64,000 nucleotides of DNA from Erpobdella octoculata (GCA_963978895.1 OZ022238.1:10949614-11013613), one strand, 5' to 3'. Shown: positions 50,301 to 63,180, counted from the stretch's first letter. A program made the numbers and translations. Notes: generated by a model not told the origin, from the sequence alone.

Positions 50301-53300
50301 CCCAAAAAGAGAATAAAGTTAATTTTTTTACTAATTTTGTTTTTGCTTAACCCATCGATCAGGAGTACACCTGCACTGAGTGTGGTGAGTCATTCACCAG
50401 AAAGAGGAGGCTACAGTTTCACTTGCTGGCCCACAAGAATGACAAACTACTTAGGTAGGTTTGTGTGATAAATGTTGAAAATTTGTGTTGTGGTGTTCAG
50501 TGGCAATACAGATTAGTTGGTGGATGAGCATGTTTATTGGAGTATCACTGTATGTTGCTTTACTTAATGAAATATTCCAACTGTATAGATATAGTTATTC
50601 ATCAGTTTGTGTGGTACCAAAAAGCTGCATTGATACAGGTGGTCAGTGTTGGAAAAAGTACTGTGTTTCAGTACTTAAGTAAAAGTACAAGTAACGCTTC
50701 AAAAAGTTACTTAAGTAAAAGTAAAAGTATTTGCTAAAAAAATTACTTAAGTAAAAGTAAAAAGTAACAGCACTTTAAAGTTACTTTTAAAGTAAAAAGT
50801 AAAAGTACTGAAGCCGCTCTTGTAATGGTCATTCGTCAATTATCTAACTCTAATTTATCGTAATTCCATCGTCTTAGATTATATTTTGCTTCAATGCATG
50901 TCGTGTAATTGTTTCACGATTTTGCTGAAAGACTGATGTGAGATCAATAAACTCGGGCAATTCGACGGTGTGTAAAGGAAGAACTCCACCCATTATCAGA
51001 TTCAGAATGCTGTCGTTGATCGCTGCCTGTGTCACAAAATTGGCATTAAGGAATTACTGTGAAACTGTCGCTTGGTGAATTTTTCGTTTCTTTGGCTCAC
51101 CATATTGGGAACTGTCACCAATGTCTGCCTTTCGTTTACTTGCATTTTTCGTCAATTTTTCGTATTCCGATACACGCGCTGGATGCACGCGTATCACGTG
51201 TTTCTTCAAGTTCGACGGAGAATTGTGGAATGCTAAACACGTAATTGCTTTAGGTTTGCACGGCAAGTGTCGGCAAGCATGTGAACCTAGACGTTTTAGC
51301 TTCCATCGATTCAAATCTGAACATTTTGACTAAGTATGTGTTCTTTATTAAGTTCGTTGTTGTTCTGCCTATCTTCGCCACCATTGTTTACGTTCATTTT
51401 CAGAAGATTCCATAGTAATCTCGAACAATCTATTGTACACCAAAACAAATATGACCGCGAAAATCTTAGCTCCACCCACATAAAAGTAAAATGGGTTTCG
51501 GAAGAGCATACGTTAATAATCATAGATAATTAATAATACATCGATTTAAACTTCATGTCGTTTTATTAATTTTTTACAGTACTTTGTAACGCTTTGTCCT
51601 GGAAAAGTAGCGAAGTAAAAGTAAGTCCGAAAATATTACTTCGTTACAAGTAAAAGTACTGAAAATAATCTGTACTCCGTTACAGACAAAAAGTACGTCG
51701 GATGTACTTAAGTAAAATAACGCGTTACTTTTACTTCGTTACCGAACAACACTGCAGGTGGTGACGGTGGTGAGTGACTGGATTGGCTGGCGAAAGATTA
51801 AGCATTTGATAAGCATATATATGATCGCAATATTTCACCAGGTGCTCAGAGTGTGGCATAAGGTTCAACCATCCCTCCAGATTGAAGAAACACGTGGAGG
51901 CTGTCCACAGTGGCAAGCCCATCCAGGCTCGTCTGCCTCCAATCGAAGAGGGGACTGGTGAACTGGGGAACCAGGTGAGTGTTTTTGCCATAGTCATCAG
52001 CAATATAGTACATTTTTAGTGCCTTTTTGACATATTGGTCAGGTAAGGGGCCATTCACATATTACGTATGCATTAAACTCGAGATCTTGACCCCTCCCTC
52101 CCCCTGTTGCATCTCGTACATTTTCAGACCCCCCTCCTCTATGCGTACATACGCACAACGGATTTCACCCCCCCTCCTCAATATAAAATAGCCAGTTTTA
52201 ACAACAGGTTGATGTATTGCTTCAGATTTATTATTGACTATGACGAGCTAGAGCTAGACTTATCTCAACATAATGTTTTCGGAAACTAAATTGAAATTTA
52301 CTGTCAGACCTCATAAGGCTTTGGTGTGCACAACAAGCACACAAATTAAAAAAAAATTATCATAGCATTCCAATGCAGCCACGGAGATACAGCAGATTTA
52401 TCATCTCAAACAGCATTATTACTAGTACGCTTGAGGACGCCATTTCGATATGCCAAATTCAAACATTCAGCCGCGCTTTTCTAGACACGCCATCGTTGAT
52501 ATTATATTGAGCCTTTGAATTTTTGAAAAAGGCGTGATACAAGTTTGTTTGTTAAATTGATTGATCTTAGATGCTACTCGATAAGATTTATTATTCAATC
52601 AATTCAACTGAGTTAATAAAGCAACAATAAGTACTATTAGAAAAAATAATATTTACCATTTTTTGCGTATATACGCATTTGTTGGAGCCTCCCTCCCTCC
52701 CCATACGCACTTATACGCAAAACATTCACTTCGTACACATCCCCCTCGGTGCGTACGTAATATATGGATGACCCCTAACTCTAAAATATATTTTTAAACT
52801 TTGTATATGTTTTTTAAGATGGCCACTGATGAGCTCTCAAAGGTCAAAGTTGAAATTGGGGATCCATCGTGGCAGCAACAGCAACTTGGTGAGGATCAGC
52901 TGGATGAGAAAATGGAGAGCTGGTCTTTCAGACTGAGAAGAATGGAGGTAAAACCATTTGCAGCTGGTGGTATCTTTGCTGAAAACACGGAGACTACTGG
53001 CATCAACGACGGTTGCTGCTATGAGGATATTGGCATAACGAATGACATTGGGAGCGATGATGACGATGAAGATGGAATCTTCGTATATGACTCCAAGCGA
53101 GGCAGCAGTATCAAGAGGAAAAAGAAGAAGAAGAAAAAGAAGAAAGGAGGACAGAAGCAAAAAAATCAGAACAAGAAACTTCGAATGGGGCCGGGTGGCT
53201 ATTCGATTGTCGGAAACGTAGAGAAAGTTGAAGAGGGGTTGAAGATCAAGAGCGACAATGGTGACGATATCAACTATGCAGCTGCTCTCAGCCATAGTGC

Positions 53301-53865
53301 AGCAGTAGCAGCTGCTAACCTGCCTGCAGCTGTGAGTTACGGTGGCTACGGCACTGGAGCGACTGCATCTTTCCAAGACAGTAGCTGTATGAATGGCACC
53401 GATGCTGGTGGAAGTGGTAGCTATAACAACCACAGTAACTATGACAACAGCTACATTGACCACAACAACTACAATGATAGCAGTGGCTACTGCGACCATG
53501 ATGCCAACCGTAGCGGAGATGAGACAGATGTTGAAACGGGATATTCGTCTAAAGCTGCCACCTTCTACTGCACCATCTGCTATGCAGGTTTTTCAAATGC
53601 CGAAGAGCTTTCTGGCCATTCGAAAGAGCACCTGCCCGTACCTGGTTATGGTTGCCACATTAACACCGAGGATGCCAGAATGGCTAATGGCAGCAATGAT
53701 GATGATGAAGATGACGATGATGATGAGGATAATGATCATGAAGACTTGAATGCTAATAAACATGCAATAGATGTTAGCGTCAGTGTAGTTAATGCTGATT
53801 GTGATAATGCTGCCAATTTCTCTGCTACTACTGCTGCAGATGTCACTAACAAAATGACTGAGTAA
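47337..53865 (+). CDS. C2H2 zinc-finger protein, ten fingers, intact copy
   Basis: Seven exons: 47337-48796, 48927-49086, 49836-50044, 50117-50234, 50363-50454, 51842-51974 and 52819-53865. All junctions keep phase and follow GT-AG, giving 3,219 nt (1,072 residues). ATG 47337 (MEYFNERF) is the first Met of the frame. Exon 1 encodes a low-complexity N-terminal half, finger 1 (CPLCGEHLTSNDNLDLHLRTH) and the start of finger 2 (CISCPKSFTR), which is split by intron 1. Exons 2-6 encode fingers 2-9, with introns cutting several fingers, for example CSRCGQGFSR|TDRLKEHTRLVH. The last exon has a run of lysines (KRKKKKKKKKK, likely nuclear localisation), a lone tenth finger (CTICYAGFSNAEELSGH) and a long Asp/Glu tract. 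Probably a nuclear DNA-binding regulator by family; I cannot name an orthologue. Introns 2, 5 and 6 hold Tigger-, hAT- and Harbinger-type insertions. Confidence 0.88.
49188..49712 (-). mobile_element. Pogo/Tigger-like element in zinc-finger intron 2 (copy 2)
   Basis: Counterpart of 9481-10005, same length, TA flanks and NAMDGTEDD C-terminal remnant. Confidence 0.75.
50644..51754 (-). mobile_element. hAT element with BED-finger remnant in intron 5 (copy 2)
   Basis: Counterpart of 10936-12054, eight bases shorter; duplication CAGGTGGT at 50636-50643 and 51755-51762. Confidence 0.88.
52047..52775. mobile_element. PIF/Harbinger-like MITE in intron 6 (copy 2)
   Basis: Counterpart of 12347-13066 with the same TAA flanks; the C-rich patch near the left end has diverged. 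Confidence 0.65.
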
Positions 53866-56018
53866 TGAATCGTAGCGATGATATAATTTTAATCGTGTTA
53901 ATAATTATGTCTATATATATATATATATGATCAATAGTTATGGAGCTTGTGAATATAATGATGATGAAAAGGATTTGAACCAATATTTTATTTTTCATTG
54001 TTGAATTATTATTAAGACACAAATAGCCAAATATTTGCTTCGTTTATATGGTTGGTTAGTTATCATTAGTTTAACTTTTTATTATATTCTACTGATTCAT
54101 TAAGAGAGGCATTGGATTTTGTGGTGGAAGATCCATAATCCCAACTTTTGTAATGGCTGTTATGCTTTATATTTTATATTACAAATATTAATGAGATGTA
54201 TCTTCTAATGTTGTTGGTATGGGATGTCTCCAACACATGTGTTTCTACTTCGTTTGCTACCGTTGCCTCTCTTGACTGTATTGTCGGCACTGCCATGCAG
54301 GATTGAACTATTTTTTGTCTCAGAAAATTGCTAAGCATTTGAATTGCCGGCACAAAGACTTGTTTATTTGACGAATGTTCATTTTCTTGAACGGACATGC
54401 TTTTCTCTTATCCCGTTTTGATAGTGCGCCCGATGGTAATAGAATTCATTTGGACTAAAAGTTGATAATTCAGATAAGTGATTTGTATTTGTTCATATTA
54501 TTATTATTATTAACGAATTCCTTGAATTGATGATTTTTCCACATTTCTGATTAAATTTTTTTTTCTCAAAACCATTTAAACATAATTTCTGTTTTAAGTT
54601 TTTTAATTGCTTCAAGTTTCCATTGAAGATTTGTTTTGAACCTATCTTGTTAATTTTTCATTTCTCTGTAGAATTACCTCTACGTATTTCCTTTTTGTAC
54701 TCATATTTGTTTTTATAATTTGTTATTTTGGTTTTTTGGATCATTTTTAATTGTGTTTATTCTGTTTTTGTTACATGACTGCCCCTCTGTATGCTATTTT
54801 TTAGGTTACAAACACGGACATACAAATATATGTATACATATTAAAATTTGCAAGATATGTATGGCATGTTTGTGTAAATTTAAAGTGTGTTTGAATGCTG
54901 CTTTTTTCTCAATTTAGTTGTATATCATGTAAAAATATAGTCGCATTTTATGTAAATATTCACGTGTATGAACCAACAATGAATTTGTTAGCTTTCATGT
55001 GCATGCAACATGCATGTGTCAGTGTGTGCGTGTGCAAGTTGTTTCCCTTAAATGTCTGCTTGTATGTGTGTGTGTGCTTGCATGCGTGTGAACAGCCGTT
55101 ATGTTTTTTTTTCTGACTTACTTGCACTCCCTCATTTTCTATTTCTCTTTTACACTCCTGTCTCCTCACTTCAGAGAGAGAGAAAAAGGAAAGAGAAGCC
55201 TCAGTTATTTTGTTCTCAAAGTTTCAATTGTTTTTTTTATTACAAGAAAACAAGATTTTATTTTGTTTTATTAATTTAAAAATAAAATAATTTTTGTTAA
55301 TTAATTAATTAATAACAGCACAACTAAGTTAGCACCAGAGAGTAAACAAAAAACGTGTTCTTTGGCTACTTATGACTGAAAATCAATTTAATATAACTAT
55401 TTTAAACTTAAATCCACTATCGTTAGAATTAACATTCACCTCGTAATAATTTAGTTATCACCTGGAAAAACATTTCATTATAGAAGTAATTCATTGAGCA
55501 AATACAATAAAAAGTAACAAGACAATCAAGAAGAACAAAGCCAGCCAATTAAAAATGATCGGAATACCAAACGATACAAATCTTTGACTCATCATAAAAT
55601 TACATGTAAGTCGCGTATCATAAAAGCATAACTTGTATAAATGAAATTGAGCTGTATTGAAGCATCAGTCACACACATTATGTGTATATAGGGTCTTCTC
55701 ATAGAAAAATATTTATTTAAAAGGGTTACCCCTTTTAAATAAATATTTTTAAATACCCACAACAGGAGTACCAGCATGTGATGTAACAAATAACAGCCAT
55801 GCAACATTTAATATTTCTGCAAAATCATGGATACTGTAAGTTTAATTGCAAGTAAGAAATTTGTTCCCATGGCAGATAAAATTGTAGAAGAACATTGAAA
55901 AGACTGAGGTGGAAACAATTTGGTGAAAAAAGATTAACAAGTATAAAATAACTGAATAACGATAACAAAATGGACAGAAAAATTGTATCCAAAAACAACC
56001 AAATCCAAGAGAAAAGAA
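53866..56018. other. Convergent intergenic region (copy 2)
   Basis: Counterpart of 14151-16324. It lacks the GACAGACAGAC stretch of copy 1 and carries the palindrome at 55705-55750. No gene seen. Confidence 0.4.
55705..55750. repeat. Copy-2-specific palindrome
   Basis: About 21-bp arms (left ends TTTAAAAGGG, right begins CCCTTTTAAA) around TTAC. In copy 1 (about 16040-16063) only the left arm is present. Confidence 0.85.
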
Positions 56019-58541
56019 CTAACTTTTGCACATTTTCCTATAACTTCTCCCGCTAAAATATTTTTCTTCTACCTGCTTCTTGACGAAGAATGAAAAGTTT
56101 TCAAAAGGGCACAAACCGTCGCGATTGGTGTGACCGCCCGAGCAGAAGACGACATTACTCGTGACGTCGCGTCCGTTGTGGAGAAGTCGCAGGTAGAACT
56201 GCTTACTCTTCTGCGAATGAAGCTCAAAAGAAAGAGAAGAAGCAAACGGTGGCCACCATAGATCCTGGGAAGCAAAGAAACAAACAAAAATAATAAAATT
56301 CAAGTTTAAGTATTCCAGCACAACTTCTTGTTACCTAGCCTATAAGATGAAAGCAGTTTACTTTTTAAATAAATTTTTACTTAAGTTTCCCGATATCTTG
56401 AGACTCATTTATATAAAATTCCCAATTGATACCCTTTCAAGGCCAAGCAGAGCAAGAAGTGGTACGATGGTCGTATCGTGCCCGGAATAGATTGAAAGAA
56501 CTGGTTTCCTCGGTTCATTTTTTCCTGGTGGATAATCAAAAATAAATAAATAAAATTACTGGTAACCAACAAAAACCTCATTATTACTTAAAATCTTATG
56601 TTTTTATTCAACTCACAAAATCTTCAATTACACATTCCGTTCACTTTTTTCATGTAAAAACCATATTACATTATAGGAATGCGACGGTTCCTGATCCGCC
56701 GAATCCAACACTGAAGATTCGGTTTTAAACGGTTCCAAAATTAATGTCCTTTTTAAAACTCCTGGACTACTCGTACTCATATTTATATGAATAAATGGAT
56801 GCGTAACTTTCTTTCTCTACGAACGTAACGTAACGAATCTTAGAAATATTTTTATTCAATACTTATAAACTTATGTATGATTATAAAAATTTTATAAAAT
56901 ATATTAAATTTAGGCATTTAATTAATTTTAAATGCTTGCTACTTGGATTCGGATCCATACGGATCCAGCATCAAGATTCGGATCCGTGGATCTCAAATTA
57001 TCGGATCCGTCCCATTCCTATTACATTACATGCCAGTTTAGTTAGCACAGCCAGAACCTTCATTTTACGTGCCTCTTTTCCTCACCCACTTTTGAAAATT
57101 GTAGACAGAAAGAGCTTGTTCCAGATGTCAACCAGGAGTGGATAGGCTTGCAGGCTGCTTTGGATGAGCTGGTTTCTAATCCTCAAGTGAGCTGCTTCAA
57201 TGGCATCAATTGCCCCGAGAATTAGTGTTAAATTTCCCCAGTCGAGACAGGATTTGTCACTTTTCTTTGCTGCTCTCCTGCTATTAAAACAAATTCATTA
57301 AATTGCATTGTATTGATTTTTAAATTCATGATAATTATCATCACTCACCTTTCTCCGTCACTTTTCAAAAAAGCGTCCTTATTGCCTTCATTATCTTTGG
57401 CACGACAAGGTAATCTTTTCCCATAACAAACATAAGAGGTTAGACTTTCTAATGCAGAACCGAGAGAGAAGGAACTCCTGAAGAACTGGATGACAGCCAC
57501 TTTGCCTCTGTTTATGATTTTCATTTCTTCTGGCGTAAAGATATCTGTTCCTTCAGATGACTGTATCAATCTTTCTAATTTTTTTACTTTGGTGCATGAG
57601 CAAGGCAACTTATCAGAGTCAGACGTGTTATAATTATCAACACATAGGCTGGAGCTTTCTGTTGCTTCAATTACAACACGTTGTTTGAGAATGTTTTTGA
57701 ATTGTCTGTTACTTTTAGCAGTTGTAGAATTAACAGTGCTGGCACCCAAAAATGTACTAAAAGCTTCTTTTAACGTGCCTGCAAGTAATGCTGTTCCGCT
57801 TTGATAAGTTCGTTCATAGTTTGTCGTCCTTAAGTTGAAGTAGCTGCCATCGATGGAATTATCATCCTTTTTCGAAATATCTATGTCTCTTTTCACTTTA
57901 ACTTTTTTTTGTGAACGAATAACTTTCTGAATCAGTACAGAATACATTTTGCCAAACTTTAAACCCAGTTGAAACATCTGCTCCGTTCCCTTGACCGTCA
58001 AGTAACCGGTCGAACATCTTTCTTTCTCGGGGTACCAAGAAAAACCCTTCAGCAGCTCTGGAAAATGAATGTTCTTAAAAGAGCTCTCCAGTTTCGACAT
58101 CACTTCAATGAAATCGTCACGAGTGATGTTACAGCTGAAGGCTTCACGAGGATTATAGTCGAACAGCGATTCAGAAAAGACCAATGGAGTCCTGAGTCCA
58201 TGCCTGGTGACGATACCGGCGGAATGGAGGGTGTAATTCTGTGAAAGTTTCTTGATGGCTTTATTGAAGTAAATGTTTTCCCAATTAAATTGAAATATTA
58301 ATTTTATTTTTTTTATTCAAACTCTTTTTATACCTAATAAAAAAGCAGAATTGGTCTTATAAATTTAAGCCATCAATGAATAAAATTTTGTCAGCATATT
58401 ATAAAATACTCAAAAGTGATTTGTTTTGAATCAATAACCAAATAGACCTTTTTTCTATAATTGTGAAAAATAAAGAAACTAGTTGCTTAAAAACAAACAT
58501 GTTTTTGGGCAAAGTATTTTCAATGAAACCAATAAAGAATG

Positions 58542-58633
<92 letters not shown>

Positions 58634-59425
58634 GTGAGATAGGGCTTTAAGACAGTAGTGCTATTTTAGTTCTCATTACTAAAAATATTTCACTAAAGCT
58701 CTATCAGTTAGTCATGTGGTTAGCTTTCCTAGCTTGCAAGTGCAATCTACATTTGAAGGTTGACTCAACTAAACATCTTTTCTTGAGTCAATAAAATGAG
58801 AACCAGTTTTACAACTGGGACTTGGAACTAACGAGGTTGAGGCTGTTTGGCACACATGATTTCTGACACACATGCAAGTGGCTGGAAAAATGTGTGATGC
58901 CATATAAGCAACATGGTGCCAATGTGTGAGTTAACTCCGCCTTGCATTTGCAAGCCAGTCCCAAGCCTGGAGAAAGGAGGAGGGAAGAGTTAAAAGTATC
59001 AAATTATGATCCACAACAGGAAGTACTTAGGTGCTTCCTACATACAGCTATTTCAGTCTTAAAACACTTGGTGTAAAGGACTATGAACTATTATAAAAAA
59101 AAAAAAAAAAATGTGTGAGTTTTGGTGCAGACAGAGCACCATAATGCAACTGCCTTTACTTTTATTTATCAGAGTTATTCAAAACTAAATTCTAAAAAAA
59201 TTATTAATAAATGGAAAAATTCACAACCTTTAAGATCATAACCACTTTGAACTATGGAAGCATCACAATATCTTTCCATCTTCTGCTTATATTTGTTCAC
59301 CATACTCTTTTTTATTGTGTTATAGTCGTATGATTCATCTTTATAATGACTACCATAATCATGCACAACTTCTAAATCTAAACTTACATTAGGCTTTGAA
59401 TCAGATTTCTTGATTATATCTAAAC
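56019..59425 (-). CDS. PXYLP1-like: PXYLP1-like histidine acid phosphatase, intact copy (5' exons not found)
   Basis: Minus-strand exons 59228-59425, 57349-58258, 57086-57277, 56433-56508 and 56019-56264 join in phase into at least 539 residues. The large exon opens with HSAGIVTRHGLRTPL, the RHGxRxP catalytic motif, preceded across the splice by RYCDASIVQS, which parallels the Tyr-Cys segment before RHG in PXYLP1. The 76-nt exon carries YSGHDTTIVPLLALLGL with the His-Asp proton donor. The last exon gives LRLLHNGRDVT and CPFENF, diagnostic of PXYLP1 over other acid phosphatases. Human PXYLP1 is a Golgi enzyme that removes phosphate from xylose in the glycosaminoglycan linker; the same role here is inferred. 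An insert rich in Lys/Asp (KVKRDIDISKKDD) makes it longer than the ~480-residue human protein. Introns contain a hAT MITE. The N-terminal membrane-anchor exon was not found. Confidence 0.85.
56674..57020. mobile_element. hAT-type MITE in phosphatase intron (copy 2)
   Basis: Counterpart of 16980-17338; 347 bp, duplication TTACATTA at 56666-56673 and 57021-57028. Confidence 0.85.
58549..58627. repeat. (TA)n expansion specific to copy 2
   Basis: About 78 bp of TA where copy 1 (18856-18871) has only a short interrupted TA stretch. Confidence 0.9.
58931..59109 (+). mobile_element. Retroposed insertion with poly(A), specific to copy 2
   Basis: A ~179-bp insert (TTAACTCCGCCTTGC ... CCAAGCCTGGAGAAAGGAGG ... 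poly(A) of ~16) flanked by the direct repeat AATGTGTGAG (58921-58930 and 59110-59119). Copy 1 has one AATGTGTGAG and no insert. The GCCAGTCCCAAGCCTGG/GGAGGAGGG end resembles LINE 3' tails, so this is probably a 5'-truncated LINE. Confidence 0.88.
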
Positions 59426-59549
59426 CTACAATAAAACCAACAAAACAATATTATATAAATCAAAAAACACATTTGGTTTATTGTAAAATACTTGAACAGT
59501 AGAACAGTATAATAAATCTGAAACTAACTCTTGTTAATTAGAAAATGCA

Positions 59550-59979
59550 GAATGAGAATAATAATTAAAATAACTACAACCATTTTATTTCTTTTTAAAA
59601 TTTTCATAATTTGAATGAAATGTTTTAAATATTACATGTAAATGAAACAAAACAATTCACAAAATTCTCATTTCAACAAAACATGAGGACCAATGGATCA
59701 ATTCGTGAACAACCGCCTTGTTGTCCTTGTTTATACACATCAGCTGTCATGTGAATAAAATTGTTTAAATTTGAAGTCATCCGATAATAAATGAAAATAT
59801 TTTATTTTTTTAATTAAAAAAACTGCAATAATACTAATAATTATTAATAAAAATTTGGTGCTAAAACCGTGCAAACAAGAAAGGAAACTGATTTTCTTCA
59901 CCTTTGCCACAAGTATAAAAATAACCTTAGCTTAATTTGCGCCGCGTCTGACACGGAGCAGGTCATCTGGTTGCTGCCG
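59550..59979. other. Spacer right of duplication copy 2
   Basis: AT-rich, unique relative to copy 1; no gene seen. Confidence 0.4.
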
Positions 59980-60165
59980 ACTAGTCACTGCCCAACTTGT
60001 TGCAACCCAACTTGTCGCAACCCAACTAGTCGCCAGCCCAATTATATAGTCGTCGCCCAACTAGTCGCCGGACCAACGAGTCGCCGGCCCAACTAGACGC
60101 CAGTCCAACTGGTAGCCAGCCCTACTAGTCGCCAGCCCAACTAGTCGCCGGCCAACTAGGCAACT
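59980..60165. repeat. CCCAACTAGTCGCCGG minisatellite
   Basis: About eleven ~16-17-bp units such as CCCAACTAGTCGCCAG. GC-rich and non-coding. Confidence 0.85.
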
Positions 60166-60254
60166 AAATTCAAATTTAGGTTACGTATCAAAGTTTGAAG
60201 GTTTCAAGCGCTTTAGAAAATCTATTTTACGTTTTATTGGCAACAAAGAATTCG

Positions 60255-60439
60255 GAGAGAGTGTACGAGAGAGGGGCGGGAACAAAAAAAGCATGCGGGA
60301 GGAGTGAAAGAGCGAGCGGAATTGTGAAAGCGAGCAGAAACGGAAGAGCGAGCGAGAACAGGAAAACGACCGGGAGAGAGAGAGAGCGAGATAGAAAACC
60401 ATCTAAGAACTCCGGGCAATGCCGGGTAACCCGGTTAGT
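60255..60439 (+). mobile_element. Helitron-like family B element, decayed
   Basis: GAGCGAGCGGAA-type repeat then TCCGGGCAATGCCGGGTAAC and CCGGTTAGT, in which the terminal CTAG has become TTAG. Confidence 0.55.
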
Positions 60440-60840
60440 AAAAAATAATAGGTAAACCTTTTATGTAATTAACTAACACAATTGTAGTTCTCATCTACAA
60501 TACGACAAACATAAACAGCCGCGACGGGCACTGCTAGTAATAGCTAAGGCTCTAGAGTCCAACCAAAGTGAGTTACCACGGGCCTGGCTCATCTTCTCGA
60601 CGGGTCTGAGGAAAATTGAAATCTCCCAACAGAAGACGTTCACAATCAACAAAATAATTTTTTAAGAAGTTAACAAAAAGTTCATTGTTTTCTTTTGAAC
60701 TGTTAGGTTTTCTACAAAGTAATAAGACATTCAAGAAATTTCCTTAATTAGGCAATCTGATAAATAATTTTTCTTGTATGTTTAAATTCAATTAACTCCA
60801 AAGCTAAAACAGCAAGCAGAACTCAGAAGATCCCAACGAC
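60440..60840. other. Spacer with a family A 3'-end relic
   Basis: GCGACGGGCACTGCTAGTAA at about 60521-60540 is a family A-like terminus without its body. Nothing else is identifiable. Confidence 0.4.
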
Positions 60841-60844
60841 CGAA

Positions 60845-61615
60845 CAAAGGAAACCCATGGAAAAGGTTTGAGGTTATTAAAGCCCGATTGTACACAAAAC
60901 CTATGAAGAAGCTATAACGTGGGCAGAAGCTAAACAATAAATTGCAGCAATGAATGAAAAACTTCAGTGTTTAGAAATGGACAAAACCTGGATTTTGACA
61001 AATTTACCCGATGATAAAACAGCCATTGAAAGTGAATGAGTCTACAAAATAAAAACAGATGAAAATGAAAATGTCGTCAAATATAAAGCTCGTTTAATGG
61101 CTCAATGGTATTCTTAAAAATAGGATGAAAGTTTTGATGAGGTATTTGCACCAGTCGCTAAGACATCTACTTTTCGAGCGTTATTAACTATTGTTGGTCA
61201 TAAGAAAATGATTGTTAAGCATTATGATGTCCAGTCAGTTTGCATGAAATTTACATGAAGCAATCTGCGCCTCTGGTGACAAGGATTTGGTATGCAAACT
61301 TTTATAGAATTTGTACGGACAGAAAGAAGGAGCCAAAGAATGAAACAAGCAACTCCATAAAATTTTCAGTAATCAATGTTACAACAGAAGCAAAAATGAT
61401 CCGTGTCTATATTCTATAAAAAGATTATAAAAAATTGATTTACTTATCCATTCATGTTGATGATTTTATTGTAACTGCAACTGATTTATCAATAATTAAA
61501 AAATTTGAATAGCATATGAATAAAGTTCTTGTTTTAAAAAATCTTGGAAATCTAAAGTATTATCTCGGAATTCAGTTTTTAAGAGACCATAATGACATAT
61601 TTTTTTATTAAATCA
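60845..61615 (+). mobile_element. Ty1/copia retrotransposon pol fragment, decayed
   Basis: Translated pieces match the copia reverse transcriptase: MNEKLQCLEMDKTWILTNLP, VYKIKTDENENVVKYKARLM, DESFDEVFAPVAKTSTFRAL, HYDVQS, and later LGNLKYYLGIQFL. At least four in-frame stops (for example replacing the Trp before VYKIK) and frame changes show it is inactive. A Helitron-like element interrupts its 3' side. No LTRs are visible. Confidence 0.8.
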
Positions 61616-61632
61616 GTTAAAAATAAATTGAT

Positions 61633-61935
61633 AACTCGCGAGTTACTACCAGGCATTGGCGGCATTGCCCGGGGTTTTTATATCACTTTTCTCTCGCTCC
61701 CGTTTCCTTCCCCTTGCTCCCCCGCTCTCGGTTGCTTTCCAGTTCCCGTTTCCACTCATTCTCCCTTTCCGCTAACGCTCGCTCACTCGTTCCCGTTTCC
61801 GTTCGCTATCCCGCTTTTGCTCCCGCTCATTTTGTGACCGATCTCAATTCTTTCACAAAAACCTTCCCCTTTTGACTCTCAAGGTTTTGTGAAAATTTTG
61901 CTACGATCGGATGAATGAAATAGCAATGCAGGAAG
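61633..61935 (-). mobile_element. Helitron-like family B element inserted in copia relic
   Basis: Minus-strand 3' end (CCCCGGGCAATGCCGCCAAT at 61655-61674), a GGGAGCG-type body, and the ACGATCGGATGAATG segment also seen at 31240. Its outer CTAG end is decayed. Confidence 0.5.
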
Positions 61936-61939
61936 CCAT

Positions 61940-63180
61940 ATAGCGGTGGCAGACTTCTTTCTTTGAGATCTTATCCAGTAGAGTGATTCCGAGGATCCTT
62001 CAGAGGAATCGCAACAGAAAAACCTCCACTCATCTCATATGCGATTCCAAATCCACCCAATTTTGTGTTCCATATAGAAAAATAGAGATGATCAAAGTGC
62101 GAAAAAAGCGAATCTTATCTGTTCTTGTTAGGTTTTCTTCTTTCAGATGCATCAGGTAGTCGATCCGTTCGCCGAAGCTGCTAATCCAATTCTATGGGTA
62201 ATCTTGCTTCCTTGAATGAGTGATCCAAAATACTTGAACTCTTCAACTTGTTGTAATGTGGTCCCATTCAAGTGGACCACTGTCGGGAAGTTGTCCGAGG
62301 TAATAACAAAAGTTTTGGCAGCATAGATCCAAAGCCTAATTCAGCCGCTTCGCCAGTGATATGCTAAAGTATACCAATTTGTTTGATATCATCTCAAGTG
62401 AGAAAAACGGTATCGTTGGCATTTTGGCATACATCATGTTGGTGATGTGTTCAGCAACCCAGACTCAAAAGCTTAACCACGTCTCCCGTAGAAAACGTTT
62501 CTCATGATGAGTGATGGAATGTACGACAATGTTGAACAGACTTGGAAAAAATATACCTTTGTCTCACTCTTGTGTCTCTATTTAAGTTACGTGCAGTTTC
62601 TCCCTGGACTCGTATATGGCTTTTAGACTCCGCGTAGGTGTTTTGCAGTAGATAAATGACCTTTAGGGCTAGTCTTTCACATAAAGTGCATTTCATGAGG
62701 CTGGGCAACGCATACTAACAAAAGCAGCTAAAAAAGCAATAGAAACCATCATTCTCTTCCTGCCACATAGGATTCTCTATTCAAAGCCTATCAAAGAGAG
62801 AAAACTTTGTCGCAGCAGCCGAAACCTAGCCTGTTCTTCTGGGCGTTTTAGCATTTGGTGCTGGATAATTTTCATAAACACCTTATCAATGATTGACAGA
62901 AGGCTAATGCCACTGTAGTTTTTATTAGTCGATGTGCTTGAAGAATGGTTTAATAGTCATCCGCTTTTAGTCTGTGTATAACTTCCGTTTTGCAAATAAA
63001 TCCGTGCTTTAGGGCTTCCGCCACTATGAAATCAAATCCAGGTGTCTTGTTGTTCTTTAGTCATTTGATGTCGGCGTTAAGCTCAGGAAAAAAAACGCTC
63101 CAAGTCACCTACATCTGTCTCCAGTTCCGCAATTGGATCTTAGTTTACCGCTGGCTCCTTAAGAACTGGGTAAATCAAGA
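61940..63180 (-). mobile_element. Non-LTR retrotransposon, decayed reverse transcriptase
   Basis: Minus-strand pieces in ORF order: GISLLSIIDKVFMKII and RPEEQARFR (about 62770-62920), then LLQNTYAESKSHIRVQGETA and RDTRVRQRYIFS (62502-62708), and RRILRITLLDKISKKEVCHR (about 61945-62010). Frameshifts and stops throughout. A different LINE lineage from the fragment at 38704. Confidence 0.65.

Larger units (their letters stand above)
42741..59549 (+). repeat. Segmental duplication, copy 2 (~17 kb)
   Basis: Collinear with 2635-19613. Copy-specific features here are a 26-bp deletion in the LINE fragment, a shorter hAT, a palindrome at 55705-55750, a (TA)n expansion at 58549-58627 and a retroposed insertion at 58931-59109. 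Both protein genes look intact. Confidence 0.93.
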
